Shown here piece by piece: positions 26,515 to 35,946 of a DNA stretch of 64,000 nucleotides; positions within the stretch are counted from its first letter, which is position 1; each line of letters begins with the position of its first letter. The position numbers were made by a program, and so were the translations under genes. The DNA comes from an uncultured Oscillospiraceae bacterium. GTDB lineage: Bacteria > Bacillota > Clostridia > Oscillospirales > Ruminococcaceae. Under the pieces are notes generated by a model, which had not been told where the DNA came from, ran no database searches, and was given only the letters and a program-made list of their open reading frames with translations. The stretch lies in contig CAKSEC010000007.1 of assembly GCA_934446355.1 (NCBI GenBank), positions 49,514 to 113,513 of the forward strand, given 5' to 3'.

Positions 26515-26926
26515 CATCGTCCTCCTTTTCCGAGCGCTTATGCAGCTGCTCCAGTACATCTTTCAGTTTCTTAGGAACAGGCAAACCCAGGTGCGCAGCG
26601 TTCTCAAGCAGCGAAATACCCTCGTTCGACAGATAGAAGAATATCACCGCAGTGCGCAGAACAGAACCTGCGCCAATAACCCGAGTATCAAGAATATGCC
26701 CCAAGCCCACCAGAGCGAAAATGAGCACTTTCTTGCAGATACCCTTGAACCCAACTGCACTCGATAACTTCTTGTCAGCAACAGCACACATAATGCCCGT
26801 TATGTAGTCGATCACCACAAAGGCAATAAGCGCAAAAAGTAAACCGTCGCTCCCTCCGAGGAACCAGCCGAGCCATCCGCCGACCGCCGTAAAAATAAGC
26901 TGAATTGTGTTCCAGAATTCTCTCAT
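26504..26926 (-). CDS. Phage holin, toxin-secretion/lysis family
   Basis: A 140-residue membrane protein with hydrophobic segments near residues 10-50 and 70-110 and a charged C-terminal tail (LHKRSEKEDDDEN). The motif VVIDYITGIMCAVADKKLSS is typical of the TcdE/Holin_4 family. It makes the membrane lesions that release the endolysin. Start at 26926 has GGAGGG upstream. Confidence 0.92.
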   Translation of the reverse strand: MREFWNTIQLIFTAVGGWLGWFLGGSDGLLFALIAFVVIDYITGIMCAVADKKLSSAVGFKGICKKVLIFALVGLGHILDTRVIGAGSVLRTAVIFFYLSNEGISLLENAAHLGLPVPKKLKDVLEQLHKRSEKEDDDEN

Positions 26927-26940
26927 AATAAACCCTCCAA

Positions 26941-28665
26941 TCATTCGTCAACGATATCGTAAGTAATTTTCATGACCTGCCCGTCCAGTTTTCGCACCGG
27001 TTCGGACAGGTTGTTTATTGTGGTAAGGCACAGCTTGCAGATTCCAAGCGCAAAGCCAAAAAAATGCTGACTGCCGCTTGAATACGGATAGTACGGCAGA
27101 ATATACAGCGGTAGATTCAGCCCGTCCGTCTTGATGAGGTTTGCATACGAATACAGGTAGCTGTTTCCGTAAGTCGGAGCGGAGAAACGCATTCTATATC
27201 TGCCGTAATCCTCGCCGCTTTTGATTATCTCAAGGGCGAGCAGCGAATAGGAAATGTTGCAGCTATCGCAAATCACAAGAGGCGTGTTCGTCTTTTCGTC
27301 AACATAAAATCCCCAGAAGCTCGCCGCCGTCATATTAGAGAGCGTTCCGTCAGCGACATACTGCCATGTTTTGCCCGTGGATTTACCGTCCTTTGTGAAT
27401 ATGCGCAGCTGCCCGAAGTTGTTTGTTCCTGTCGCTTCTTTCCCGTCTATCAGCGGATATTTAGTAATAACGAAGTACTTATCGTCCCACTCAAATGCGC
27501 TGAGTGCATTGCAGTAATCGCCGTTCACACCCGCGCCGTAAAACCATCTGTACTGCGATGAAGAATTGCTGATTCTCTCATACTTAAAGCCCACGCCATA
27601 CATCTGGAGCAGAGTGTCAGTTTCGATGGTTTTCTTCGAAACCTGCGAGTAGTCGGACAGCCTGTAAATATAGTGATGGATATGACAGCGTGAGGTCGCA
27701 ACGATATGTATCTTATCGCCGATAACATACGGGAAATACGCAAGCCACTGTGGGTCGTCCTCCCAGTCCTGCCGCAGCTTCTCCTTTTCTTCCTGCGGTA
27801 CATAGTCCGCATTTGTAGTGTTACAGTCATAAAAATAACTTCCGTGATGATAGCTGTTGTCGTACATGGAATCCGGAATACGCTCCGCAGCCGGGAACAG
27901 TTCTATGACTTTCTTCACGCTTATAATGCCGCAGAACGGCTTTTCCGTGCTTACGCTTATGGACATGGGGTCGAACATAACGATCTCGTAAACGCACCCG
28001 TCATGGATATGCTTTCCGAGAATCCGCACATTTCCGTTGGACAGCCTGCCCATGTAAAACCACTTGAAAACCCCGCAGTTGAACTGCGAATCCGGAATAT
28101 ACCGCCCGACAATAGTGTGATACGCCTGCTTGAACGAGTCCAGGGAACTGCTATTAAGGTCAGTTCCTCCGCAGGACAAATTCCAGTAGGAATGGCGCAT
28201 TCCGTTTGTGCCGCCGTCCTTGGTGGTAAGGCAGATACAACTGATTTCGCCGTTCGCCTTGTCAGAAGCAAAGTCCCACACATGGCGGTAGCCCTTGCCG
28301 TTCTCAATGCGGCCGCTTTCGTTGGCATTGTAAGTGCCGATACTTGTGTCCGTGTTCGTGTTGGCGATTCCTGCGTGACCTATCTCCTCGTTCGTCCATG
28401 GAAGCATCATATTGTTGCCGTCCTCGGGGATTTTATCACGGCAGACTATAACCCCACGGAACGCAGTATCGGCAATGTTTCCCGCAAAATCACGCAGCAT
28501 ATTGAAGCTGCGGTCGTTGTCGGAATCCATGCCGATTTCGATGTAATCGGGCGGATTGAGAATCGTGTCCACTGCGTTGGTTATCATGTTTTCCTCATGC
28601 AGTTCACGGACTACCTCGCCCGTATTTTCATCAAAAATCTGAATGGTCGCACGTCCTTTTATCAT
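26941..28665 (-). CDS. Receptor-binding / tail fibre protein of the prophage
   Basis: A 574-residue beta-rich protein. Ends match the cassette fibre protein at 12776-14098: IKGRATIQIFDENTGEVVRE with MITNAVDTI at the N-terminus and TINNLSEPVRKLDGQVMKIT at the C-terminus, plus WDFASDKANGEISC. The central part is different and longer, and probably sets host range. It overlaps the hub gene stop by 4 bp and lies before the holin, the normal place for a siphophage fibre. Confidence 0.75.
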   Translation of the reverse strand: MIKGRATIQIFDENTGEVVRELHEENMITNAVDTILNPPDYIEIGMDSDNDRSFNMLRDFAGNIADTAFRGVIVCRDKIPEDGNNMMLPWTNEEIGHAGIANTNTDTSIGTYNANESGRIENGKGYRHVWDFASDKANGEISCICLTTKDGGTNGMRHSYWNLSCGGTDLNSSSLDSFKQAYHTIVGRYIPDSQFNCGVFKWFYMGRLSNGNVRILGKHIHDGCVYEIVMFDPMSISVSTEKPFCGIISVKKVIELFPAAERIPDSMYDNSYHHGSYFYDCNTTNADYVPQEEKEKLRQDWEDDPQWLAYFPYVIGDKIHIVATSRCHIHHYIYRLSDYSQVSKKTIETDTLLQMYGVGFKYERISNSSSQYRWFYGAGVNGDYCNALSAFEWDDKYFVITKYPLIDGKEATGTNNFGQLRIFTKDGKSTGKTWQYVADGTLSNMTAASFWGFYVDEKTNTPLVICDSCNISYSLLALEIIKSGEDYGRYRMRFSAPTYGNSYLYSYANLIKTDGLNLPLYILPYYPYSSGSQHFFGFALGICKLCLTTINNLSEPVRKLDGQVMKITYDIVDE

Positions 28666-30434
28666 GTTTCTTCCTCCTCATACGGTGTGTAAATAAACGA
28701 TGTCTGGAAGCTGCCGCACGGAACATTGTTCAGCACATCAGTCAGATTTCCGACATCTCCGTCATACAGCAGAGTAATGCTCTGAACGCTGTCTTTCATC
28801 ACGGAACTGCCGAACGCAAGCCAAATCGTACTGCCGAAATCGCCCACGCCGAAGTCAGCGGAAATCGGCTGCGAGCGCACAGTTTCCTTTTCGGTGGTGA
28901 CTATCATCGTGAATGCCGTGGTTTTAATGCGCTCCGCCTTGACGGGATTTCGCAGTTCAAGATACAGCTTTCTGTTCGATACGTTCACTACGGTAATGGG
29001 CGGCGGAGTGATTATCTTCGGACTCCATGCGTCAGGGAATACCGCTCTGACCGTGGGTTCAAGCGTTTTTCTGTTTCTTTCGCGCTTAACGAAAGCTGTC
29101 ATAGGTTCGCTGAACTTGAACTTGTGCGATTTAAGTATCTCAAATAAGAGAGTATCCGAAGTGCGAACAAGCGACTTTCTGACGGTTCGGCGCATAGTAA
29201 AACGAACCTCGTCCTCTCGGGCTTCAATATAGCCATCCCAAGGAGTATCGCCTGCAAGGTAAGCGCCCATTACATAGCCCCAGGTCTGCATTTTCGGGAA
29301 TTTACCCTCTGCGCCATCAACCGAAACCACGCTGAGCGACATTGTGTTTTGACCTACTTCCGATGTGAACGGGTATGTATAAGTCTTTGTGTGCGGACCC
29401 TCGCTGAAATACTCCTCATACCGCATGACCTCATTTTCGTTCTTTTTCAGAATGAACGCAAGAGTACCTGCGGTTGAAATAACAAACTTCACGGTCGAGC
29501 AGAATGCCGCGTATGTTGCTTGAATCGCATTGTAAGTAATTCGGAACAGCCGCTGTGATTTCTCCGTAACCGAAATATCCGCGCTGTTTGTCGCGGTTTT
29601 CAGTTCAGCTGTGGATTCACCCACGTCCTTGCGTATCTCGTTCGTTTTCTGCTCCATCTGGTAGAGATTGTCCGAAATGCTCGGTCTGTAATCCCCGACC
29701 TCGATTGAAATTTCACGGCGGTTGTACGGATTGAAACTCATGGCGATTATGCGGGTGTTCACATTGAGATTGAATGGGTGGAACACTATCTGCACGTTAT
29801 CGCCGACCGAGAAATTGATGTTTTTGTACAGCGTCAGACCGTAGTTTGTCGTTCCCGAACGGCTGTCGGTTTCCATCGTCAAATCTGACACATTACGACC
29901 GTCCATAATGCCGATGTAATCCTGCAAACCTCTGTGAGAACGGATATTTATTTCCGCTCCGTTGTACTCAATTTCTCCTCCGCATAAAGCGATAAGCTGC
30001 ATTAAGGCGGCTCTGCGTGTGCATTCGCGATTGATTTTCAGCTTTATCGGGACGGTCGGGTCGCAGATTCCTGCGGTCATAGATGTGCCCTGCAATAAAG
30101 AAATAAGGCACTCGCTTGGAGCGCCCTCAAAGTCAAATTCATTCAGCTTGTATTCATCGTTGTTCAGTTCGTAGGACTTGTGTTCGCACTCAACGGTGCA
30201 AATTGCAATGCCGCTGGACAGCGATTTCGACACTTTCACAACGTTGAAAAGGTAATTCAGCGTGTCGCTTTTCAGCTGTACCTCAAGACCTGTGAATATC
30301 TCCGAAGCCATTGAGGAAATCACTGAAAACTGAAATGTACATTCACCGTTAAGACTGTCGGTAAGCGAAGTGGAAATCACCCGCGTAAACACACCTCGAA
30401 CATTGCCGTTTTCGGTTACAATTATCTGTACCAT
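28662..30434 (-). CDS. Tail hub / endopeptidase-like tail protein
   Basis: A 590-residue protein. The N-terminal part (about residues 1-270) looks like the prophage tail-hub family (LNGECTFQFSVISS, NYLFNVVKVSKS and a segment VGDNVQIVFHPFNLNVNTRI). A helix near residue 280 leads into a beta-rich C-terminal half that may bind sugars or the fibre. ATG at 30434 overlaps the tape-measure stop (TAATG) with GGGGGCGG upstream, which decides this start over a longer frame. Confidence 0.8.
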   Translation of the reverse strand: MVQIIVTENGNVRGVFTRVISTSLTDSLNGECTFQFSVISSMASEIFTGLEVQLKSDTLNYLFNVVKVSKSLSSGIAICTVECEHKSYELNNDEYKLNEFDFEGAPSECLISLLQGTSMTAGICDPTVPIKLKINRECTRRAALMQLIALCGGEIEYNGAEINIRSHRGLQDYIGIMDGRNVSDLTMETDSRSGTTNYGLTLYKNINFSVGDNVQIVFHPFNLNVNTRIIAMSFNPYNRREISIEVGDYRPSISDNLYQMEQKTNEIRKDVGESTAELKTATNSADISVTEKSQRLFRITYNAIQATYAAFCSTVKFVISTAGTLAFILKKNENEVMRYEEYFSEGPHTKTYTYPFTSEVGQNTMSLSVVSVDGAEGKFPKMQTWGYVMGAYLAGDTPWDGYIEAREDEVRFTMRRTVRKSLVRTSDTLLFEILKSHKFKFSEPMTAFVKRERNRKTLEPTVRAVFPDAWSPKIITPPPITVVNVSNRKLYLELRNPVKAERIKTTAFTMIVTTEKETVRSQPISADFGVGDFGSTIWLAFGSSVMKDSVQSITLLYDGDVGNLTDVLNNVPCGSFQTSFIYTPYEEEET

Positions 30435-32896
30435 TATACCGCCCCCGCATTCCTTACCGTTACCTTGTTCTGATTCCACTGTATCCTCGAAATTACCTTT
30501 GTGAGAGGTACGCCGTCAATGCTTAGCGGAATTGTAATATCAAACGCCTGCGTCTGTACTTCGTTGAAGCCGGAAACCGTGCCGTTCATGTCAAGGTCAA
30601 AATCTGATGGGATAGCGTTCTGCATACTTTTTGAAACGTCCTTCATTTCATCGCCGAAGCCCTCGCCAAGTCCCTCAGCCATAAAGCCGCCGAGATTGGC
30701 GAACAGCTTTGACGGCGAGTGTATTCCGAAGAAGTCCTTGATTCCGTCCACGATGCCGCCGAAAAATCCGCTTATCTGATTCCAGAGCCATGCGCCCGCG
30801 TCAGAAATGCCCTGCCACAGACCTTTCAGCAGGTTGCCGCCGACCTCCGCCATCTTGCCGAAGTAGCCGCCGAATGCGTCAACTATTCCGGTTATGATTT
30901 GCGGAATCGCCTTGACTATCTCCACGATTATGGTCGGGAGGTTTTCAATCAGCGCAATAAACAGCTGTACACCTGCCGCAACAAGCTGCGGAATCGCTCC
31001 GATAACGGCATCTATAACGCTTGAAATAATCTGCGGAATAGCCGCGACAATGGTCGTGATAATTGTCGGCAGGTTCTGCACAAGCGCAATGAGCAGCTTG
31101 ATTCCTGCTTCGATGATAAGCGGAATTGCGGAAATCACCGCCTTGATTATGCCGTCAATTATCTGCGGAATTACCTCCACGATTGCCGCAATGATATCCG
31201 GCAGAGCCGTCACGAGCGAGGTTAGAAGCTGTATTCCCGCTTCGATTATCTGCGGTATCGCTCCGATGAGAAAATCCACAATTCCCGTTATTATCTGCGG
31301 CAAGGCTTCAATAAGGACCGGAAGTGAATCTAAAATGCCCTGCGCAAGTCCGGTCACAAGCTGCAAAGCTGCGTCCAAAATGAGCGGAAGATTGTCGATA
31401 AGCGTTTTCACTATCTCTACGACAACAGCGACTATCTGCGGAACAAGCTGCGAAATCGTGTCCGCAATGCCCTTTATGAGCGACAGCAGAATATCCGCTC
31501 CGGCTGACACGATTTGCGGCAGAAGTCCCACCAGAGCCGAGATAATCTCGGTCACGATTCTGGCAATGGTCGGAGTGAGTTCCGAAATAGCCGACAGCAG
31601 TCCGTCCGCAAGAGCTTTGATGATACCCGGAGCGCTTTCGAGGACTGCTCCTGCGATGGAGGTGATAAGTTCCGCAAACTGAGGAATCAGCGTTCGGATA
31701 GTGTCGATAACAGATGTAACGCCGTTTTTCAGTTCGTCCGCCGCTTGCTCGTTGCCTGCGAGGAGGTCGGCAAGTCCGTCAGTGATTTGCGTAATTCCCG
31801 GCAGGAGTTCTCCCACCATGCGATTTTTCAGACCGCCTGCCGTGTGCGACAGCCTGGTAAGGCTGTCCTCAAAAGCAGCGGACGCAGCTACGGCTTCGTT
31901 GCTCATAACCATGCCGTAATCCTCGGCTTCCTGCTTCAGACGTTCGGTTTCCTCTACGCTTGTGTTCAGGACAGCCGCCATATCCACAGCGGATTTTCCG
32001 AGGAGGTCGTTTGCGGCGGCGGTACGCTCTGCGCCTGCTTCCATGCCTTGCAGAGCCGTAATCACCATGCTCAGCTGTTCGTCCTGTGATTTGCCGTTCA
32101 GTTCCTCGATGGAAAGTCCTACAGCGGACAGCTTTTCTGCGGCAGAATCCGAGCCGCCCGCCGCGTCCGTAATGACGGTGGACAGCTTTTTCATTCCCGT
32201 CTGTAGGTTGTTCACGTCAGCGCCGCAGCGCTCAAATACATAGCCCCACTTTTGGTAGCTTTCGGCGCTTATGCCGATTTTCTGCGAGGTCTTGTCGATC
32301 TGGTCGCCTGCCGAGCCGACATCGTTTGCCATGTCCCACAGCTTTTTTCCTGCGGCAACGCAGGCAGTCCCGACCGCCGCAGCAGCAGCCCCGAGAGCCG
32401 CGCCGATTTTCTTTGCGGTATCCCCGAGGCGGCTCAGCTTCCCGTCAGCGTTCTCACTGGTATCAGCGGCTTTCTTGACGGAATTGGAGAAATCCTTTGC
32501 TTCATCTCCGGCATCGTCAAAGCCCCTGTCAGCCTTTTCAAGGGCGGTGTTGTTGGAGTTCAGTTCACGCTCCATGCCGTTCAGAGCCGCCTGCGCATTG
32601 TTCAGCTGTATCTGCCAGCTTTGTGTGCGGCGGTCGTTCTCACCGAATGACTCGGCCGCATTGGCGAGAGCAGAACGAAGCGTTTCGATTTTCTGCTTCT
32701 GTTGGTCGATTTCCTTGTTCAGCACCTCGCTGCGGGCAGTTAGTGCTTCTGTGGATTTGTCGTTCTTGTCGAACTGGGAATCTACAAGCTTCATTTCGGA
32801 GCCGAGAACCTTGAACGAATTATTGATTTCGGCGAGGGATTTCTTGAATTCACGCTCGCCCTCAAGACCTATTTTCAAGCCGAAATTCTCGGACAT
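30434..32896 (-). CDS. Tail tape measure protein
   Basis: An 820-residue protein that sets tail length and is ejected with DNA. Residues 1-150 are coiled coil, about 160-185 is an alanine-rich hydrophobic stretch, and about 385-680 is a series of amphipathic repeats. The end (FGIHSPSKLFANLGGFMAEGLGEG cut here after part; key motif HSPSK) is typical of Clostridial tape measures. It precedes the hub gene and follows two chaperone genes, the normal order. Confidence 0.95.
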   Translation of the reverse strand: MSENFGLKIGLEGEREFKKSLAEINNSFKVLGSEMKLVDSQFDKNDKSTEALTARSEVLNKEIDQQKQKIETLRSALANAAESFGENDRRTQSWQIQLNNAQAALNGMERELNSNNTALEKADRGFDDAGDEAKDFSNSVKKAADTSENADGKLSRLGDTAKKIGAALGAAAAAVGTACVAAGKKLWDMANDVGSAGDQIDKTSQKIGISAESYQKWGYVFERCGADVNNLQTGMKKLSTVITDAAGGSDSAAEKLSAVGLSIEELNGKSQDEQLSMVITALQGMEAGAERTAAANDLLGKSAVDMAAVLNTSVEETERLKQEAEDYGMVMSNEAVAASAAFEDSLTRLSHTAGGLKNRMVGELLPGITQITDGLADLLAGNEQAADELKNGVTSVIDTIRTLIPQFAELITSIAGAVLESAPGIIKALADGLLSAISELTPTIARIVTEIISALVGLLPQIVSAGADILLSLIKGIADTISQLVPQIVAVVVEIVKTLIDNLPLILDAALQLVTGLAQGILDSLPVLIEALPQIITGIVDFLIGAIPQIIEAGIQLLTSLVTALPDIIAAIVEVIPQIIDGIIKAVISAIPLIIEAGIKLLIALVQNLPTIITTIVAAIPQIISSVIDAVIGAIPQLVAAGVQLFIALIENLPTIIVEIVKAIPQIITGIVDAFGGYFGKMAEVGGNLLKGLWQGISDAGAWLWNQISGFFGGIVDGIKDFFGIHSPSKLFANLGGFMAEGLGEGFGDEMKDVSKSMQNAIPSDFDLDMNGTVSGFNEVQTQAFDITIPLSIDGVPLTKVISRIQWNQNKVTVRNAGAV
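30862..31390 (-). repeat. 44-residue tandem repeats in the tape measure
   Basis: At least four 44-residue (132-bp) units follow one another, each with the pattern IPQ-I--AGI-LL--L-----LP-II--IV--IPQII. Unit starts read LPLILDAAL, IPQIIEAGI, IPLIIEAGI and IPQLVAAGV. Copy number would change tail length. Confidence 0.8.
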
Positions 32897-32918
32897 TCTG
32901 CGTCACCTCACATTCATA

Positions 32919-32947
32919 TTGACAAAATGGAAATAATGATGTATAAT
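32919..32947 (+). promoter_or_regulatory. Promoter of the NYN cargo gene
   Basis: TTGACA (32919-32924), 17-bp spacer, TATAAT (32942-32947): a consensus housekeeping promoter facing against the tail genes, so the gene should be on in the lysogen. Confidence 0.85.
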
Positions 32948-32983
32948 AAATATAATCCAATATGTAGCAAAAGGAGGATTATT

Positions 32984-33577
32984 ATGTTTATTTTTTGGGA
33001 TAACTCTAATATTCATATTTCTGGTCTTCGAGTAATGGAACAAGTTGAACCAGATAAACCGCGGGAACTTTTTAGAACAAATTTCAATAATCTCTTGCAA
33101 TTGGTGAAGAAGGACAGAAATATTGAGAAAATCTATTTATCAGGTAGTGTACCTCCTCCAAGTAATTCTGTTTGGGATTATCTAAAAAACATGGGCATTT
33201 CTGTTCAATTACTTGATAAAACCGCAGATGGTGTAGAACAAGAAAGCGTTGATATGTCGCTTCAAACCATGATGCTTAGAACGGCTATAGATAATGCCGC
33301 TAACCCATCAACTATTGCTGTTTTAACTGGCGATGGAGCTGGAAAACAGTTAGGAGAAGGTTTTTTATCTGACTTAAAACGTATAAAAAAACTTGGTTGG
33401 AATATTGAAGTGTATGCCTGGGAAATTTCCTGTAACAGATATTTGAAAGAATACGCTGAACAGAATGGACTTTTTGTTCCTCTAGAGAATTACTATAATT
33501 CTATTACATTTCTTAAACGAGATCGATATAATGATTCAGGCTCAAATGTGCGCCCATCTACCCCATTAGTAATATAA
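32984..33577 (+). CDS. NYN/PIN-domain protein, prophage cargo gene
   Basis: A 197-residue LabA/NYN-like protein, a family of metal-dependent RNases of the PIN fold. The acidic residues are visible: FWDNSNI at the start, ESVDMSLQTMM near residue 80 and VLTGDGAG near 105. AAAGGAGG precedes ATG at 32984. The gene is AT-rich, has its own consensus promoter and terminator, and is inserted backwards between tape measure and tail chaperone genes. Such cargo often protects the lysogen from other phages; the target RNA is unknown. Confidence 0.85.
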   Translation: MFIFWDNSNIHISGLRVMEQVEPDKPRELFRTNFNNLLQLVKKDRNIEKIYLSGSVPPPSNSVWDYLKNMGISVQLLDKTADGVEQESVDMSLQTMMLRTAIDNAANPSTIAVLTGDGAGKQLGEGFLSDLKRIKKLGWNIEVYAWEISCNRYLKEYAEQNGLFVPLENYYNSITFLKRDRYNDSGSNVRPSTPLVI

Positions 33578-33590
33578 CTTATGTTTCACA

Positions 33591-33628
33591 AACAAAGAGA
33601 CGCTGTTAAAAAGTAGCGTCTCTTTGTT
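33591..33628. terminator. Terminator of the NYN gene, usable on both strands
   Basis: AACAAAGAGACGCT (33591-33604) pairs perfectly with AGCGTCTCTTTGTT (33615-33628). T-rich sequence follows on the plus strand. Confidence 0.85.
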
Positions 33629-33656
33629 GTTATATAATACATAGTGGGATTGGACT

Positions 33657-33848
33657 TTATATCCCCATCGGCACAACCTCATCAATATCCGATTCACGCT
33701 TAGGCTTTGCAATCCCCATAAACTGCCTATGGCACTCCCACAGATCCATCAGAAAGCCGAACGGCATAAGCCACACCTCTTCCGAAGCGAGGTGCAGCTG
33801 CGCCGTTCCGTAATAGAACAGCCGGGTGAACAGTTCTGCGTCGTTCAC
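33657..33848 (-). CDS. Tail assembly chaperone, second small gene
   Basis: A 63-residue protein whose start overlaps the preceding gene by 4 bp. The sequence (FYYGTAQLHLASEEVWLMPF, then LWECHRQFMG) matches the small second chaperone gene usually found before tape measures in this group. In many phages the pair is joined by a frameshift; here they overlap as ATGA. Confidence 0.75.
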   Translation of the reverse strand: MNDAELFTRLFYYGTAQLHLASEEVWLMPFGFLMDLWECHRQFMGIAKPKRESDIDEVVPMGI

Positions 33849-34228
33849 CCAGCTGTTACCGCGTTTTTTGAGGTATCCTCACTCTCAATGTTGCGCTTCG
33901 TGCCTTTCAGCATAGCTTCGGTGATAGCGTCCTTGTACTCTGCAAGCTCGCCGGGAGAGGTCAGAAGCTCCACGGTTTCCTCGGTGAGAAGCGGCTTTTT
34001 CTCGCTGTTTCTGAGATTATATATCTCTATGCTCTGATTGCAAAGCAGCGTTATCAGCCAGATTATTTCGTCCAGAGCCATCTCCATATTTTCGGACCTC
34101 ATCAGCTTATCGCCGAGGCTGTCAAGCCCGCCATAGCGGTTAGAAATAGCCTTTGTCGCTCTTGTGGTGAGAATCATCTCGTACTGTTCGCCGCCGATCG
34201 TTATTAAAGAACTGCGTTCATTCGTCAT
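33845..34228 (-). CDS. Tail assembly chaperone, first gene
   Basis: A 127-residue protein with the typical core of Firmicute tail chaperones (EMILTTRATKAISNRYGGLD near residue 16, then a helical region). It should coat the tape measure while the tail tube is built. It lies between the major tail gene and the second chaperone. Confidence 0.8.
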   Translation of the reverse strand: MTNERSSLITIGGEQYEMILTTRATKAISNRYGGLDSLGDKLMRSENMEMALDEIIWLITLLCNQSIEIYNLRNSEKKPLLTEETVELLTSPGELAEYKDAITEAMLKGTKRNIESEDTSKNAVTAG

Positions 34229-34242
34229 TGCTTATACCTCCG

Positions 34243-34848
34243 TTACTTGCCTGTTTCAGCAGGCTTTGCCGTGAATGTGGGTTCATACACAGACTTGTAC
34301 CAACCCGTAATTACGCTGTCAGGAACGTTCTTCTCGCCCTCGGTGGCTTCCGCTTTCCACGGGTGCTTTCCGCTGCCGTCCGGCTTGTTTCTGCGAAGAA
34401 CCGTTCCCTCGATTGTAGGCGTGGAAAACGTTATACTGTCGCCCTTTGTGGCAAGCGAGGTTGACGGAATTCCGAACTTGACCCTGTACAGCCAGAAGTA
34501 TCGGTACTTGCCGTTGGATTTCTTCGCCCGAAACCCAATAGCCACGGGCTTGCCGCCGTCCTCGCTGGTGGAAATGACCACGTTGTTGCTGTCAATAGTC
34601 GCTCCCGTCAGAACCGAAGCCGCATCGTTGCCGATATCGTCAACGCCAAGTGAAAGCGTACCGCTTTTGAACTCCTTGACGATTTCAGAAGCGCCGTCAT
34701 CGGCATATAACGTTGCTTCCGCAAGCTCCACGGAGAGGTCAGCCGAAATTGCCTTTGCAAGCGAAGCGGGAACTCCGTAGGTTTCGTTGCCGTCACTGTC
34801 CTCGGTTATTTCTGCGTAGAACAGCTTGTCAAGACCTATTGTTGCCAT
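34243..34848 (-). CDS. Major tail tube protein
   Basis: A 201-residue protein of the phi13-type tail family (MATIGLDKLFYAEITED at the start, a middle GFRAKKSNGKYRYFWLYRVKF). Subunits stack into the long flexible tail tube. Its position after head completion genes and before chaperones fits. Full length. Confidence 0.9.
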   Translation of the reverse strand: MATIGLDKLFYAEITEDSDGNETYGVPASLAKAISADLSVELAEATLYADDGASEIVKEFKSGTLSLGVDDIGNDAASVLTGATIDSNNVVISTSEDGGKPVAIGFRAKKSNGKYRYFWLYRVKFGIPSTSLATKGDSITFSTPTIEGTVLRRNKPDGSGKHPWKAEATEGEKNVPDSVITGWYKSVYEPTFTAKPAETGK

Positions 34849-35193
34849 TTATATCTCCTCCATTTCATAGTTTTTCGCCGTGTCAACGGCATAATGATGA
34901 TAGCCCGTATCGTCCTCGTGACCGACATACTTGCGGGCGGTTATGGTAATATCCGCATTAAGCAGCGCTTTAACAAGTTTGCTTGCGGTGCAAGTGTAGT
35001 TTTCTTTGCTGAAAAGTGAAATCCGCACTTCCTGCACGTCGGCAGTTGGCGCATTGTCTGCGTGAAGTTCAAAGCTGTCATATAGCGGAGTGAACACCAG
35101 ATATTCGTCCGGAGCCTTTCCCGAATACATCGCAGTCTGCGCCGGGATTTTCAGCTTTTTAGCTATCGCAGAGAGTTCCGAAAGCAGACTCAT
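34849..35193 (-). CDS. Tail completion / tail terminator-like protein
   Basis: A 114-residue protein between the HK97 gp10-like gene and the major tail gene, where tail terminators lie. Core: EYLVFTPLYDSFELHADN and VQEVRISLFSKENY. Overlaps the preceding gene by 4 bp. Assignment is by position and size. Confidence 0.72.
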   Translation of the reverse strand: MSLLSELSAIAKKLKIPAQTAMYSGKAPDEYLVFTPLYDSFELHADNAPTADVQEVRISLFSKENYTCTASKLVKALLNADITITARKYVGHEDDTGYHHYAVDTAKNYEMEEI

Positions 35194-35621
35194 AGCCCCT
35201 CGACCTCCTTTTCAAATGCGGATTTCATGACCTCCACGCACTGCTTTTTCACAGCGGATTTTGCAGGTTTCAGAAACGGTTTTGCCGACTGACTGCTTGT
35301 GCCGTACTCGAGGACATTAGCAATTTTCGCATTGCTTGAACCATCGGAACGTGGTTCGGAAAATCCAACCTTGATGTCATGATTTCCGTTTTTATCGACC
35401 ATAACGGGAGATAAACCGAGCGACCGTTCGAGTTCGCCTGTGGAACGGGATTTGCTTTTCGTTCCCGAACCTACAACGGATTTCAAATTGCTTTTGACCT
35501 TTGCGAGAGCGACCTCGCCGCCTGCCTGCAATACCTTTTCGGCAATGCTGTCGGTCTGTGCTCCAAGCCGGGAAATTCTCGAAAGGAACTCATCGGGCAT
35601 TTTAACATCAGCTTTAGCCAC
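35190..35621 (-). CDS. HK97 gp10-like head-tail joining protein
   Basis: A 143-residue protein with the gp10 pattern (VLEYGTSSQSAKPFLKPA near residue 105 and a helical N-terminus). GTG at 35621 is chosen because AAAGGAGG lies nine bases upstream. It overlaps its neighbours by 8 and 4 bp. Confidence 0.85.
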   Translation of the reverse strand: MAKADVKMPDEFLSRISRLGAQTDSIAEKVLQAGGEVALAKVKSNLKSVVGSGTKSKSRSTGELERSLGLSPVMVDKNGNHDIKVGFSEPRSDGSSNAKIANVLEYGTSSQSAKPFLKPAKSAVKKQCVEVMKSAFEKEVEGL

Positions 35622-35946
35622 TCGGCTGCACCTCCTTTGCAAGCACTTCAATATACATTCCTCTGCCTTTCACATCTTCGACAGAGGTTATTTCAAATAC
35701 AGTACCTCCACAGATAAGCCGCATATCTGTTGTAACCGTCAGACCTGGGATTGTTCTGAAACGGAACAGGTCGGTAGCTTCGAAAAAGGCGGCTCGGTTA
35801 GCCCATTTCTCGCTGCCATGCCGACCCTCGCGATAGGCTCTGACTGTTGCTACAACGACATTGGATTCCGTCTGAAATCCCTCGTCATCGAGCGTGACAC
35901 GCTTCTGCGTTATCTGTATTTGCGTGTTCATCTTTCCGAAACTCAT
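35614..35946 (-). CDS. Head closure protein (SPP1 gp16-like adaptor)
   Basis: A 110-residue beta protein with the pattern of phage head-tail adaptors (MNTQIQITQKRVTLDDEGF, then VRAYREGRHGSEKW and a C-terminal FEITSVEDVKGRGMYIEV). It plugs the portal after packaging. ATG at 35946 overlaps the preceding stop. Confidence 0.85.
   Translation of the reverse strand: MSFGKMNTQIQITQKRVTLDDEGFQTESNVVVATVRAYREGRHGSEKWANRAAFFEATDLFRFRTIPGLTVTTDMRLICGGTVFEITSVEDVKGRGMYIEVLAKEVQPSG

Noticed and set aside
27706..28692. Long open frame (328 codons) on the plus strand opposite the prophage receptor-binding gene
   Set aside because: It has no ribosome site and lies opposite a gene with a clear phage match and 4-bp overlaps. 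Long antisense frames arise by codon bias.
30862..31390. Tape-measure repeats as a CRISPR or DNA-level repeat array
   Set aside because: The 132-bp units are diverged coding repeats of one protein, without spacers.
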